Positions 1 through 8,005 are shown, numbered from the stretch's first letter. The stretch: DNA of 47,074 nucleotides from Eubacterium sp. AF22-8LB (GCF_003458715.1 NZ_QRVI01000018.1:1-47074); one strand, 5' to 3'. Program-made: numbers and translations. Notes: generated from the sequence alone by a model not told the origin.

Positions 1-29
1 AAAGCATTAAAATTTAAAATTTATCTATT

Positions 30-239
30 TTATGAGTCCTTTTTCTTGACATAGTACCACTGCCCTCCAGAAAGCTTTAAAATTCGACGATGAATCTGTT
101 CTTGATCTAAACCTACTTTTTCCAATAATTCAATAGCTCTTACTTCTTTATCATTTTGATGCACATTCGCAATATCCATAGATAGAGTAACATTTTCAAG
201 TGCCGTTAACTTATTTAATAAGTACTGACTACTCCTCAC
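30..239 (-). pseudogene. ABC transporter ATPase remnant (internal fragment)
   Basis: The reading frame encodes only the middle of an ABC ATPase. It starts around the post-Q-loop stretch (YLLNKLTALENVTL), continues through the helical region and ends at the signature LSGGQ, after which the protein turns into unrelated WYYVKKKDS and a stop. Walker A, Walker B, D-loop and H-loop are all absent, and the first codon offered by the frame is an arbitrary GTG. An intact family member is about 220-250 aa; this piece is 69 aa with about 57 recognisable. It therefore looks like a decayed leftover of a MacB/LolD-like ATPase and cannot hydrolyse ATP. Confidence 0.7.
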
Positions 240-333
240 CGCAAGCAGTGAGGGTTCTTAACTGACAACATTATGCAGCAATCGTACATTAAGTATTATA
301 CAAAAAATTTTTACAGTTCTTAATAAGGATTTG

Positions 334-342
334 TGCTATAAT
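334..342 (+). promoter_or_regulatory. Extended -10 promoter of the GGDEF gene
   Basis: TGCTATAAT (TG-n-TATAAT) lies 34 bases before the GTG start. No good -35 is present at 17 bp (TTTACA at 310-315 is 21 bp away), so this reads as an extended -10 promoter. The predicted transcript starts near 349. Confidence 0.55.
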
Positions 343-376
343 CTACAATTGAAAATATAACTAGAGGTATAAGAAA

Positions 377-2146
377 GTGAAGAAAAAGACAATAGTTCCG
401 TTGATTGTATTTCTTGTAGGAATATGTCTATTGAGTGTATTTACATATAATTCGAATGTTCAAATTCAAAAAGATAGGCGCACGATCGCAAAATTAAATG
501 CAGTGACATATGGTCAGCGTATAGAAAATGATATTGAAAATGGAATTGAAATAACAGATACATTAAAACAGGTATTAATAAATGGAAATGGCCAAATCAT
601 AAATTTTTCCAAAATAGCCGAAAATCTAATGTCTTATTCTATACAAAGTGTGCAATTAGCACCGAATGGAGTGGTAACGAAAATTTATCCTGAAGAAGGA
701 AATGAAGAAGGTAAAATTGATTTATTAAATGATTCAAAGCGAGGTGAAATTTCAAATTACGCAAAAAATCATAATATAACCATTATCCAAGGTCCTATTA
801 AATTGAAACAAGGAGGTTCTGGGCTTGTTGTTCGCAATCCCATTTATCTAGAAGATGAAAATGGACAAGAATATTTTTGGGGATTTACAATTGTGATTTT
901 ACGCGTTCCTGAAATTTTTGAGGATTCGACAAACGCTTTATCTAAATTTAAATATAATTATCGACTTTCAAGAGAAGCGTCTGTTTTAGATAAGAAATAT
1001 GTAGAGGTTGATGCGAATTGTGATAAAATGATTTGCCCAGCCACTTATAATTTGACTGTTGGAAAAGAAAAATGGAAATTGGAAATCATGCCTAGAGCAG
1101 GTTGGAGCAATTCTAAAACATTATATTTAATTTTCTTTGGAGGACTATCCTTAGTTCTTCTACTAACTGAAATTATAAGAGTCTTATTCCTATTGGATGA
1201 AAGAAGAGTTGAATTAAAAGAACTGGCCCATAAAGATGGACTGACTAAGCTTTATAATCGTTATGGATTTGATGAAATAGCAGAAAAGAGGATTTCAAAG
1301 AATCCCAAAGAGCCTTGTGTAGCTGTATTGTTAGATGTAGATGATTTCAAACTTGTGAATGATATGTATGGACATGCCTACGGAGATAAAGCTTTAATTA
1401 GTTTAGCTGAAAATATGCGAGAATTCTTTCCATCTTCGGCATTGCTTGGAAGAAATGGTGGAGATGAATTCTGTATTCTTTTGTCAAATTGTACGGTTGA
1501 AGAAGCGAAGGAGGCTTTGATTCAATTCACAAAAACTCCAAAAACATTTTCGTATAAAGGGCAAACATATTCTTTTTGTATCTCACTTGGTTATGCTGAA
1601 TATCCAAATAATGCGATTGAAAGGTCTCAACTCATGCGTTGTGCCGATGCTGCACTTTATGAAGTGAAGCTTCATGGTAAAAATGGGTGTATGGCATATA
1701 GTGAAGAATTTCAATCGAAAGTTCGCAAACAACTAGGATTTGTGTTAAATGATATTTCTGAAAATTTACCTGGTGCTTTTATTATTTATCGAGCGGATAA
1801 AGAGAATGATGAAATTTTTTACGCAAATAAAGAATTTTTAGATATGGCTGGATATGAAAATCTAGATGCATTCTTTAATGGCACAAAGAAAAGTTTCCGA
1901 AACTTAATTCGTGAAGACCAACAAAAAGCGGTAGAAGCAAGTATTTGGAATCAAATTGAAAGTGGAAGTAAGAATGACTATATTCATTATCAATTAAGAA
2001 GACAAGATGGAACCTATATTCCTGTACTTGATCAAGGAAGAATTGTGGAAAGCGAACGTTTTGGTCGAGTTTTCTATGTTTTATTTATGGATTGGCAAGC
2101 TATGCAGTCGCATTATAGTGAAAAGTTTAACGCAAAAGATGTGTGA
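377..2146 (+). CDS. Membrane diguanylate cyclase: CHASE-like sensor, GGDEF, C-terminal PAS
   Basis: A 589-aa protein started by GTG with AGAGG nine bases upstream. A transmembrane segment lies at about 5-25, an extracytoplasmic CHASE-like domain at about 30-235 (motif LAPNGVV..IYP), a second transmembrane segment at about 250-275, a GGDEF domain at about 285-445 with intact GGDEF (361-365), and a PAS domain at about 455-575. The protein stops straight after the PAS. GGDEF enzymes make c-di-GMP from two GTP at the membrane. No RxxD inhibitory I-site precedes GGDEF, so product inhibition is probably weak. The stop codon sits inside the gene's own terminator hairpin. The related sensor half of the histidine kinase after the intron suggests a shared ligand class, which is inference. 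Confidence 0.85.
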   Translation: MKKKTIVPLIVFLVGICLLSVFTYNSNVQIQKDRRTIAKLNAVTYGQRIENDIENGIEITDTLKQVLINGNGQIINFSKIAENLMSYSIQSVQLAPNGVVTKIYPEEGNEEGKIDLLNDSKRGEISNYAKNHNITIIQGPIKLKQGGSGLVVRNPIYLEDENGQEYFWGFTIVILRVPEIFEDSTNALSKFKYNYRLSREASVLDKKYVEVDANCDKMICPATYNLTVGKEKWKLEIMPRAGWSNSKTLYLIFFGGLSLVLLLTEIIRVLFLLDERRVELKELAHKDGLTKLYNRYGFDEIAEKRISKNPKEPCVAVLLDVDDFKLVNDMYGHAYGDKALISLAENMREFFPSSALLGRNGGDEFCILLSNCTVEEAKEALIQFTKTPKTFSYKGQTYSFCISLGYAEYPNNAIERSQLMRCADAALYEVKLHGKNGCMAYSEEFQSKVRKQLGFVLNDISENLPGAFIIYRADKENDEIFYANKEFLDMAGYENLDAFFNGTKKSFRNLIREDQQKAVEASIWNQIESGSKNDYIHYQLRRQDGTYIPVLDQGRIVESERFGRVFYVLFMDWQAMQSHYSEKFNAKDV

Positions 2147-2170
2147 TAATTTTTGTCACACACCTTTTTT
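2134..2170 (+). terminator. Rho-independent terminator of the GGDEF gene and group IIC intron target
   Basis: The stem pairs 2134-2146 (AAAAGATGTGTGA) with 2156-2168 (TCACACACCTTTT): 12 of 13 pairs match, with a 9-nt loop and a T6 tract at 2165-2170. The GGDEF stop codon is in the left arm. The intron begins four bases after the T tract, which is the known target preference of group IIC introns. Confidence 0.85.
2153..2158 (+). promoter_or_regulatory. Stranded -35 box (TTGTCA) of the histidine kinase promoter
   Basis: TTGTCA matches TTGACA at 5 of 6 bases. If the intron (2174-4102) is removed, exactly 17 bp separate it from TATAAT at 4105-4110. The intron now places it almost 2 kb away. Confidence 0.6.
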
Positions 2171-2704
2171 CGTGTGTGCCGGGCATGGCATGAGTTCAGT
2201 TGGAGTTAAACCAACCACAGGTAGTTACCGCCAAGTGTAGTGAACCACAAGCCGTTGACAGTGATGTCATGGGTGAAGGAAGTGGTGTAGCAATTCTTTT
2301 GAGCGTACGCACAGAAACTTGATGAGGCTAAATGGTGGATGAGAGTGCACGACAAATCAAAGTCCAAAAGGTAAACGTAAAACCAAGACAGTAAATCAAG
2401 ACGTTGTGAAAGAAATAGGACCCATGTCTTACCCCGGGAGGTCTCATGGACAAGGAATTCTAGTAAACTTTAAAATCAGTGATAGTACCCTTGTAGCGAA
2501 AAAGGTTAACCATGAGAATTCAGATGAAGTCATAGTAGGTAGCAATACTGAAGGACTGAAACGTTTATAGAGTGCGAATCTCTATTAGCAATGTTTGGAT
2601 AGTCCGAATATGAGAATAGCCTAGAACTATGGAGCGTAACCATAGATGGTAAAGGTAATTGGGATGTTTCCAGATAAATTTACAAATAGAAGGAGGAGCA
2701 GCAA

Positions 2705-4003
2705 ATGGAATTGATTGAAAAGATTTTATGTGAAGAGAATCTACAGAAAGCAATTCGAAAGGTCAAGAAGAACAAAGGTGCACCAGGTGTGGATAAAATG
2801 ACTGTGCAAGAGATTGAGGAATGGTTTAATCAATATAAGGAAGACCTAATTTCCAAAATTTTGAATAAACAATACAAGCCCATGCCTGTCAAAAGTGTCT
2901 ATATTCCTAAACCTAATGGTAAACAAAGACCATTAGGAATACCAACTGTTGTAGACCGAGTAATCCAACAAGCTATGTTACAGGTACTAAGTGAAATCTA
3001 TGAACCAGTATTTAGTGAACACAGTTATGGCTTTAGACCAAATCGTAGTGCACACATGGCGATGGAAGAAGTGCTTAGCTATCTAAATGAAGGCTATGAA
3101 TGGATTGTTGACCTGGATATTGAGAAATTCTTCGACACAGTAAATCATGATAAATTAATTTCAATCTTAAGAGAGCGTGTCAATGATAGTAAAACATTAC
3201 ATTTGATACGAGCATATCTTCAGGCAGGAATTTTGGATAAAGGACTAGTAAGTAGTTCTGCTATTGGAACACCACAAGGTGGTCCAATTAGTGTAATTCT
3301 TTCAAACATCTATTTAGACAAGTTTGATAAGGAGCTAGAATCTAGAAATCTTCGCTTCGCTAGGTATGCCGATGACTGTATCATTTTCGTTAAAAGCGAA
3401 ATGAGTGCAAATCGTGTAATGAAATCAGTGACATCGTGGCTAGAAAGGAAACTATTCTTGAAGGTTAGTGCAACAAAGACTAAAGTAGTTAGACCAACTA
3501 AAGGTCAATTTCTTGGTTTTACATTTTATAAGAATAGTGGCGAGTGGAAATGTTGTCCTACTAAAGATAGGAAGAAACGTCTATACACAAATATTCAAAA
3601 ATGGATGGAAAGAAAACATGCAGTTTCAAGACCTCTATCAGTTACATTTGAAAAATTGAATCCAATGGTCAGAGGTTGGATACAATACTTTAAAATCTCG
3701 AGTATCAAAGGATTCTTGGATAAATTTGGCCAGTGGTTACGTCATAAAGTTAGATGTATCATCATTAAACAATGGAAAAGACCGTTGCGCATATACAAGA
3801 ATCTTATGAAACTAAATAAAGCATGCAGAAGTAATCTCACCCACGAAGATATATTTAAATGCGCTAACTCCAGACTAGGATGGTACAGGAGAAGTACTGG
3901 GAATATTGTAAATTTTCTTCTTTCTCCTACTGTTCTAGGCATAAAGAAAGGAGATAGACCAGGTTTGGTCAATCCCCTTATTTACTATCTTGAGATTTTG
4001 TGA
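2705..4003 (+). CDS. ltrA: Group II intron reverse transcriptase/maturase (class C)
   Basis: A 432-aa RT with GGAGGAG eight bases before the ATG. RT blocks appear in order: NKGAPGVDKM, QRPLGIPTVVDRVIQQA, SYGFRPNRSAH, DLDIEKFFDTVNHD (catalytic Asp), GTPQGGPISVILSN, YADD at 221-224 and FLGFTFY. The maturase/thumb domain X follows (NPMVRGWIQYF, RCIIIKQWKRP). No HNH endonuclease or zinc-finger tail follows. Length and layout match the Geobacillus GsI-IIC type. The protein binds its own intron RNA, assists splicing and primes reverse transcription after reverse splicing into DNA. All catalytic motifs are intact, so it may be active. Confidence 0.95.
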   Translation: MELIEKILCEENLQKAIRKVKKNKGAPGVDKMTVQEIEEWFNQYKEDLISKILNKQYKPMPVKSVYIPKPNGKQRPLGIPTVVDRVIQQAMLQVLSEIYEPVFSEHSYGFRPNRSAHMAMEEVLSYLNEGYEWIVDLDIEKFFDTVNHDKLISILRERVNDSKTLHLIRAYLQAGILDKGLVSSSAIGTPQGGPISVILSNIYLDKFDKELESRNLRFARYADDCIIFVKSEMSANRVMKSVTSWLERKLFLKVSATKTKVVRPTKGQFLGFTFYKNSGEWKCCPTKDRKKRLYTNIQKWMERKHAVSRPLSVTFEKLNPMVRGWIQYFKISSIKGFLDKFGQWLRHKVRCIIIKQWKRPLRIYKNLMKLNKACRSNLTHEDIFKCANSRLGWYRRSTGNIVNFLLSPTVLGIKKGDRPGLVNPLIYYLEIL

Positions 4004-4029
4004 TTCGTTTTAGATTCGATATAAATGTA

Positions 4030-4099
4030 GAGCCGTATACGAGACCCGTACGTACGGTTCAATGGGAGGGGCAATAATCCTTGTGTTATTCCTCTACCC
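4030..4099 (+). ncRNA. Intron ribozyme domains V and VI
   Basis: Domain V (4030-4060) folds as GAGCCGTA/TACGGTTC with a CG bulge and an inner TACG/CGTA hairpin. The catalytic AGC is at 4031-4033. Domain VI (4064-4099) pairs GGG-AGGGG-AATAA with TTATT-CCTCT-CCC and leaves A4096 unpaired as branch nucleotide. Folding was done by eye. Confidence 0.8.
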
Positions 4100-4104
4100 T
4101 ATTT

Positions 4105-4110
4105 TATAAT
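4105..4110 (+). promoter_or_regulatory. -10 box (TATAAT) of the histidine kinase gene, now fed by intron sequence
   Basis: A perfect TATAAT begins three bases after the predicted intron end. The original -35 is at 2153-2158 on the other side of the intron. The intron's domain VI loop provides TTGTGT at 4081-4086, 18 bp upstream, as a poorer substitute. The expected transcript start (about 4117) coincides with the ATG, so the mRNA may be leaderless. Confidence 0.6.
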
Positions 4111-4116
4111 GAAACC

Positions 4117-6270
4117 ATGGAAAATAAAAATTTAATTTATCAAATACTAATTAGTTTTGTGTTGGTTTCTGTTTTAACGAATATGGCATGTTTGTTTATT
4201 CGTAACAGCGTAATTCAACAAGAAAAATTAAAGGCAGAATATACAGTAAATTCAACAATTAATCGTGTTGAAATAAAGCTTGAGTCGTATATTGAAAAAG
4301 TAGGCTTTTTAAAGAAGACCGTTGAGGCTGGAATTGATTTAGACGATGCTTATTTTGAATCTGTGGCATCTAGACTATATGGAGATGATCCGGCTGTTAA
4401 GACAATTGAACTTGCGCCAAATGGAATTATTCAAAATGTATATCCATTTAAAGAAAATCAAAAAGCTATTGGCATGGATATGTTGGCAGAACATGAACGT
4501 AAAGAGGCTGCTACTTTGGCAAAAGATACAAGGAAATATACATTAGAAGGTCCTTATGATTTAAAACAAGGTGGAAAAGGAGCATTATTATACGATCCCA
4601 TCTATGTGAATGAAGAGTTCTGGGGATTTTCCATTTTAGTCATTGATTGGGATGCATTTTTAGATGAAGTTCACTTAAGTGATTTGAAAAAAGCATCTTA
4701 TAATTTTGTCATTTGGAAAACGGATCGTGTCACAAAGAAAAAGATTATTATTTCTCAAAGCTCAAAAAATATAGATTCAAATACATTGTTGGTCAAGTGT
4801 AAGCTTCCCAACAATAAATGGAATTTTGAAATTGTGCCAAAACAAGGTTGGATCAATACATATGTAATGATAAGTTTAGCTGTCGCTAGTATTTTGATCG
4901 ATTTTCTAGTAACGGCAGCCATTGCCCAATTTGAAATTCGCCATCGAAAAGATTTAGAGTATGCGACTCAAATTGAGATGGAGGCCAAAAAAGCACAAGA
5001 GGCAAGTGCGGCAAAATCACGTTTTCTATTCAGTATGTCACACGATATTCGTACGCCAATGAACGCAATTATGGGATATACGGAATTAATGGAAAAGAAT
5101 GTTGGAAATATTGAAAAAGAAAAAGATTATTTATTAAAGATTCGAAATTCGAGTACATTTCTTTTAGATTTGATTAATTCCATATTAGAAATGGCACGCA
5201 TTGAGAGCGGAAAAGAAACATTAAATATAAAGGCATGTAATATATATGATATTATTGAGTCTTTGAATTCAGTCTTTGAAAAACAAGCCGAACAAAAAGG
5301 CTTGAAATATCAATGTACCACAAAGATTCAACATCCATATGTATATTGTGATCGAATTAAGTTTGAAGAAATATTGTTGAACATTGTAGGTAACTCTATT
5401 AAATATACAAATGAAGGTATGGTTTTAATTCAAATTGAAGAAGGAGAGCCCGGCCATTTTCAATGCATGATTCAAGATACAGGTATTGGAATGAGTGAAA
5501 AGTATCTTCCACATGCCTTTGAAGATTTTACTAGAGAAAAATCGGGTGCACAAACTACTGTAAAAGGAACCGGTTTAGGCCTATCTATTGTAAAATCTTT
5601 GGTTGATTTGATGAATGGTACGATTGAAATATCAAGTAAAGTGAATTGTGGAACAATCACGCAAATGGAATTTCATTTTGAAATAGCTGGTGAAAATGAG
5701 TTAGAGAATAAACAAGAAACGAATATTATAGATCTTAAAGGAAAACACATCTTACTTGCCGAAGACAATGATTTAAATGCTGAAATTGCGGTAACGCTAT
5801 TATCGGATTGTGACTTGATTGTAGATCGAGTAGATGATGGTATTTCTTGTGTTCAAAAAGTCAAAGAAAATAAGTATGATCTTATTTTGATGGATATTCA
5901 AATGCCAAATATGGATGGATATCAGGCTACGCAAAAGATACGTGAATTCAGTGATATTCCAATTGTTGCGATGACTGCCAATGCCTTTGAGGAAGACAAA
6001 CAAAAGGCTTTATCCGTTGGTATGAATGACTATATCGCAAAACCAATGGATATGGATACAGTCATGTTAACTATATCAAAAGTATTAGGATTTAAGTGTC
6101 CTGTTTGTGGACAGTACGTGTTTAAATCTGGACCCGGAAGCTATGAAATATGTCCAATATGTGGATGGGAAGATGATAAGGCACAATATGAAGATCCCAC
6201 TTTAGCTGGTGGAGCGAACCACTTAAGTTTGAAGGAGTATAAGAAACAATATGAAAAGAATCATCAATAA
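4117..6270 (+). CDS. Hybrid sensor histidine kinase with CHASE-like sensor, receiver and fused CPCC domain
   Basis: A 717-aa inner-membrane kinase. A longer frame opens inside the intron end, but the ATG at 4117 (MENKNL) is the sensible start; no Shine-Dalgarno is visible. A transmembrane helix lies at about 6-26. A CHASE-like extracellular domain (LAPNGII..VYP) closely resembles that of the GGDEF protein before the intron. A second helix lies at about 250-270, HisKA follows with phospho-acceptor H309 (SHDIRTP), then HATPase with DTGIGM and GTGLGLS, and a receiver with phospho-acceptor D593. The last 57 residues (about 661-717) carry CPVCG..CPICGWEDD..GGAN, a match to the small CPCC cysteine-rich domain normally found alone. 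No DNA-binding output or HPt is present. It overlaps the downstream lipoprotein gene by 20 bp. Confidence 0.88.
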   Translation: MENKNLIYQILISFVLVSVLTNMACLFIRNSVIQQEKLKAEYTVNSTINRVEIKLESYIEKVGFLKKTVEAGIDLDDAYFESVASRLYGDDPAVKTIELAPNGIIQNVYPFKENQKAIGMDMLAEHERKEAATLAKDTRKYTLEGPYDLKQGGKGALLYDPIYVNEEFWGFSILVIDWDAFLDEVHLSDLKKASYNFVIWKTDRVTKKKIIISQSSKNIDSNTLLVKCKLPNNKWNFEIVPKQGWINTYVMISLAVASILIDFLVTAAIAQFEIRHRKDLEYATQIEMEAKKAQEASAAKSRFLFSMSHDIRTPMNAIMGYTELMEKNVGNIEKEKDYLLKIRNSSTFLLDLINSILEMARIESGKETLNIKACNIYDIIESLNSVFEKQAEQKGLKYQCTTKIQHPYVYCDRIKFEEILLNIVGNSIKYTNEGMVLIQIEEGEPGHFQCMIQDTGIGMSEKYLPHAFEDFTREKSGAQTTVKGTGLGLSIVKSLVDLMNGTIEISSKVNCGTITQMEFHFEIAGENELENKQETNIIDLKGKHILLAEDNDLNAEIAVTLLSDCDLIVDRVDDGISCVQKVKENKYDLILMDIQMPNMDGYQATQKIREFSDIPIVAMTANAFEEDKQKALSVGMNDYIAKPMDMDTVMLTISKVLGFKCPVCGQYVFKSGPGSYEICPICGWEDDKAQYEDPTLAGGANHLSLKEYKKQYEKNHQ

Positions 6271-6628
6271 GTATTTACTGTTATTCTTCTGTATATTCTC
6301 TTTGGTTCTTCCAACGGGATGTGAGGTTAAGGAACAAAAACAAGTTGTCGTTGATTATCAAGAATATCATTTTCGTAATGAAAGCCTATTAGAATCACAC
6401 TATGAAAAACATGGTAAAGAAATGGGTTTTGCATCCAGTGAAGAATATGAAATGGCTGCAAGTGATGTTATCAATGATCCAAAATCCTTACACAAAACGG
6501 AAAAGGAAGATGGAGATGACATATATTATAAAGAGGATACGAATGAATTTGTAGTTGTATCAACAGATGGGTATGTCCGAACGTATTTCAATCCAGATGC
6601 GGGTAAGAAGTATTTTGACCGACAATAA
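6251..6628 (+). CDS. Small lipoprotein with a possible PBECR/barnase-like nuclease-type domain
   Basis: A 125-aa protein with a positively charged start, hydrophobic stretch and lipobox LPTGC (lipidated Cys at 24), so it is exported and membrane-anchored. AAGGAG lies 13 bases before the ATG, and the gene overlaps the kinase by 20 bp, implying co-translation. The mature part reads HYEKHGKEMGF..SSEEY..A..V, then YYKEDTNEFVVVSTDG, then RTYF. This order (His-rich helix, EF-VVSTDG strand, R-T-F) resembles the PBECR/BECR RNase-fold families by eye only. A catalytic role on the outside of the cell is not established; it could equally be a sensor partner of the kinase. Confidence 0.6.
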   Translation: MKRIINKYLLLFFCIFSLVLPTGCEVKEQKQVVVDYQEYHFRNESLLESHYEKHGKEMGFASSEEYEMAASDVINDPKSLHKTEKEDGDDIYYKEDTNEFVVVSTDGYVRTYFNPDAGKKYFDRQ

Positions 6629-6629
6629 A

Positions 6630-6675
6630 AAAAGACCGAATATCAGATGTAAAATCTGAATATTCGGTCCTTTTA
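6630..6675. terminator. Bidirectional terminator
   Basis: The stem pairs GACCGAATATCAGAT (6634-6648) with ATCTGAATATTCGGTC (6654-6669), with one bulge. It has an A-run before it and CTTTTA after it. It serves the kinase-lipoprotein operon and the convergent ECF gene. Confidence 0.85.
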
Positions 6676-6680
6676 GTTTA

Positions 6681-7220
6681 TTAGGCAAAAACCTTTTCTG
6701 TTTGTTTGTAAATACTCTTGTTTAGAATACGAACTAAAACTGGGATGACAATCAATTGAATAATGATACCTGGAAGACAAGTAATAAAGCTAGCTGTCAT
6801 AAATACAGATAGTGTGTAGCCTTGTGTACTTAGGATAAATGTGCTGACGAATCCATTCACAATTCTTCCTGCAAGCATCGCAATAATCAAACTCATATAT
6901 AATTTTGTCATTTCATTTTTTTGTGGAATATATTGTGTACATAGACCAGCCACAAGACCATAAACACCAAGTTCAATGATCATTTTAGGTAACATCATTG
7001 CAGGAGGCATACCTGTCATTACACTTGAGATAAATGGCGTGATGATTCCGCATGCCAAACCATATGGTGCTCCGCAAAATAATCCACAAATCAATACGGG
7101 AATGTGCATTGGTAAGAACACACTTCCGGCATTTGGGATAACATGAAATGCGATAGGAAGTAAGACTCCTAGGGCAATGCATAAGGCGCAAGATACTAAT
7201 TTTTTTGTGATACTATTCAT
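6681..7220 (-). CDS. ECF-type vitamin transporter S component, substrate unknown
   Basis: A 179-aa protein with about six membrane helices (ALCIALGVLLPIAF, IPVLICGLFCG, MIIELGVYGLVAGL and others). AAAAGGAG lies eight bases before the ATG at 7220; an upstream extension of the frame has no ribosome site. S components bind a vitamin or metal ligand and dock on a shared EcfAAT energising module, which is not in this window. The gene follows the Crp/Fnr regulator in the same direction by about 100 bp, so it may belong to the lactate racemase regulon. A nicotinate-type ligand would make sense for the LarA cofactor, but nothing in the sequence proves it. Confidence 0.75.
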   Translation of the reverse strand: MNSITKKLVSCALCIALGVLLPIAFHVIPNAGSVFLPMHIPVLICGLFCGAPYGLACGIITPFISSVMTGMPPAMMLPKMIIELGVYGLVAGLCTQYIPQKNEMTKLYMSLIIAMLAGRIVNGFVSTFILSTQGYTLSVFMTASFITCLPGIIIQLIVIPVLVRILNKSIYKQTEKVFA

Positions 7221-7322
7221 TGTAAAACTCCTTTTTTCGAAAATATAAATTGTTTTAGCTAGAAAACAAAGGTTTACTAAGCCTTTTGGCAAGTCTGATT
7301 GTTATGCAGAGTGAAATACTTT

Positions 7323-7979
7323 TTAAGCTTGTACATATTGCTCTATGTAATCTATATCTAAAATATATATTTTTTTGTTGACGATTGTGATTACGCCTTC
7401 GTCTTTTAGTTTACTTAAAATACGATTTACACTGTTACGAGTGGATATTCCACAAAAACCTGCTATATCATCGTTTGTAACTTGAAAATCAATGAGTGTG
7501 CCATTTTGTGTTTTACGACCAAACAAATGAATTAACTGATATAAAAATGCACAAACAGCTCCATTTTTCCCATTCATTGTCATGACTTGTTGGCGGAAAA
7601 TAGCTTCAGATAATTTGTCTCTATAATATGAATTGACATAGTCCTGTAGCTTTTTATCTTGGTTTACATAGTCCCAAAATAATACTCTTGGTATTCTATA
7701 AAAGGTTGCCACATCACTTTCAATACGAACATTAAATGGGGCTGATGTATATTGACTGACTTGATCTCTTAATAAAGAAATAATATCGGGGGCCTTTATA
7801 TAAGAAATAATAAATTCACGTCCATCCCGTAAAATAATACTTGTCTTAATGACACCTTCCTTTAATACATATGTGTCTTGTTGTTCAAGTCCATAATAAG
7901 TTAAATAGGTGTGCCTTTTCTTTTCAATTACAGGCATATTTTTTTCTTTTAAAAACTGCAAAAAGTACTCACTATTCAT
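7323..7979 (-). CDS. Crp/Fnr-family regulator, LarR-like by position
   Basis: A 218-aa protein with GGAGA before the ATG at 7979. The N-terminal half is a cyclic-nucleotide-binding-type beta barrel (GVIKTSIILRDGREFIISY), followed by a dimer helix and a winged helix (TNDDIAGFCGISTRNSVNRILSKLKDEGVI) as recognition element. No Cys cluster for an Fe-S centre is seen. In Lactobacillus plantarum a Crp/Fnr regulator, LarR, lies next to larA and activates it with lactate. Here the gene is divergent from larA across a 136-bp spacer containing a TGTTAACA palindrome, so a LarR-like role is likely but inferred. Confidence 0.75.
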   Translation of the reverse strand: MNSEYFLQFLKEKNMPVIEKKRHTYLTYYGLEQQDTYVLKEGVIKTSIILRDGREFIISYIKAPDIISLLRDQVSQYTSAPFNVRIESDVATFYRIPRVLFWDYVNQDKKLQDYVNSYYRDKLSEAIFRQQVMTMNGKNGAVCAFLYQLIHLFGRKTQNGTLIDFQVTNDDIAGFCGISTRNSVNRILSKLKDEGVITIVNKKIYILDIDYIEQYVQA

Positions 7980-8005
7980 AACAGATTCTCCTTTACCAAT
8001 TCCGT

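Larger units (their letters stand above)
2174..4102 (+). mobile_element. Group IIC (bacterial class C) self-splicing intron, apparently full length
   Basis: The 5' end GTGTGCC-GGGCATGG resembles class C introns such as the Oceanobacillus iheyensis intron, as does CTTACCCCGGGAGGTCT near 2430. Domains I-IV RNA fill 2174-2704. A hairpin loop near 2496-2503 contains GCGAAAAA, complementary (one G-U) to the exon end TTTTTCGT and a good EBS1-IBS1 pair. Domain V is at 4030-4060, with the AGC triad and a CG bulge. Domain VI is at 4064-4099, with a bulged branch A at 4096. The 3' end AT falls at 4101-4102, seven bases from the branch A. The encoded RT lacks an endonuclease domain, as expected for class C. 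Insertion is directly after a terminator hairpin in the same orientation. Ends are predicted, to within a base or two. Confidence 0.88.

Noticed and set aside
2705..4003. Retron or diversity-generating reverse transcriptase
   Set aside because: Domain X, ribozyme domains V/VI and the class C 5' end show it is a group II intron RT. No msr/msd or template/variable repeats are seen.
3850..4003. HNH endonuclease domain on the intron protein
   Set aside because: No His-Asn-His or paired Cys motifs follow domain X; the length fits endonuclease-less class C proteins.
6681..7220. Assignment of the S component as a niacin transporter
   Set aside because: Only the metabolic context suggests it; no ligand-specific signature is recognised.
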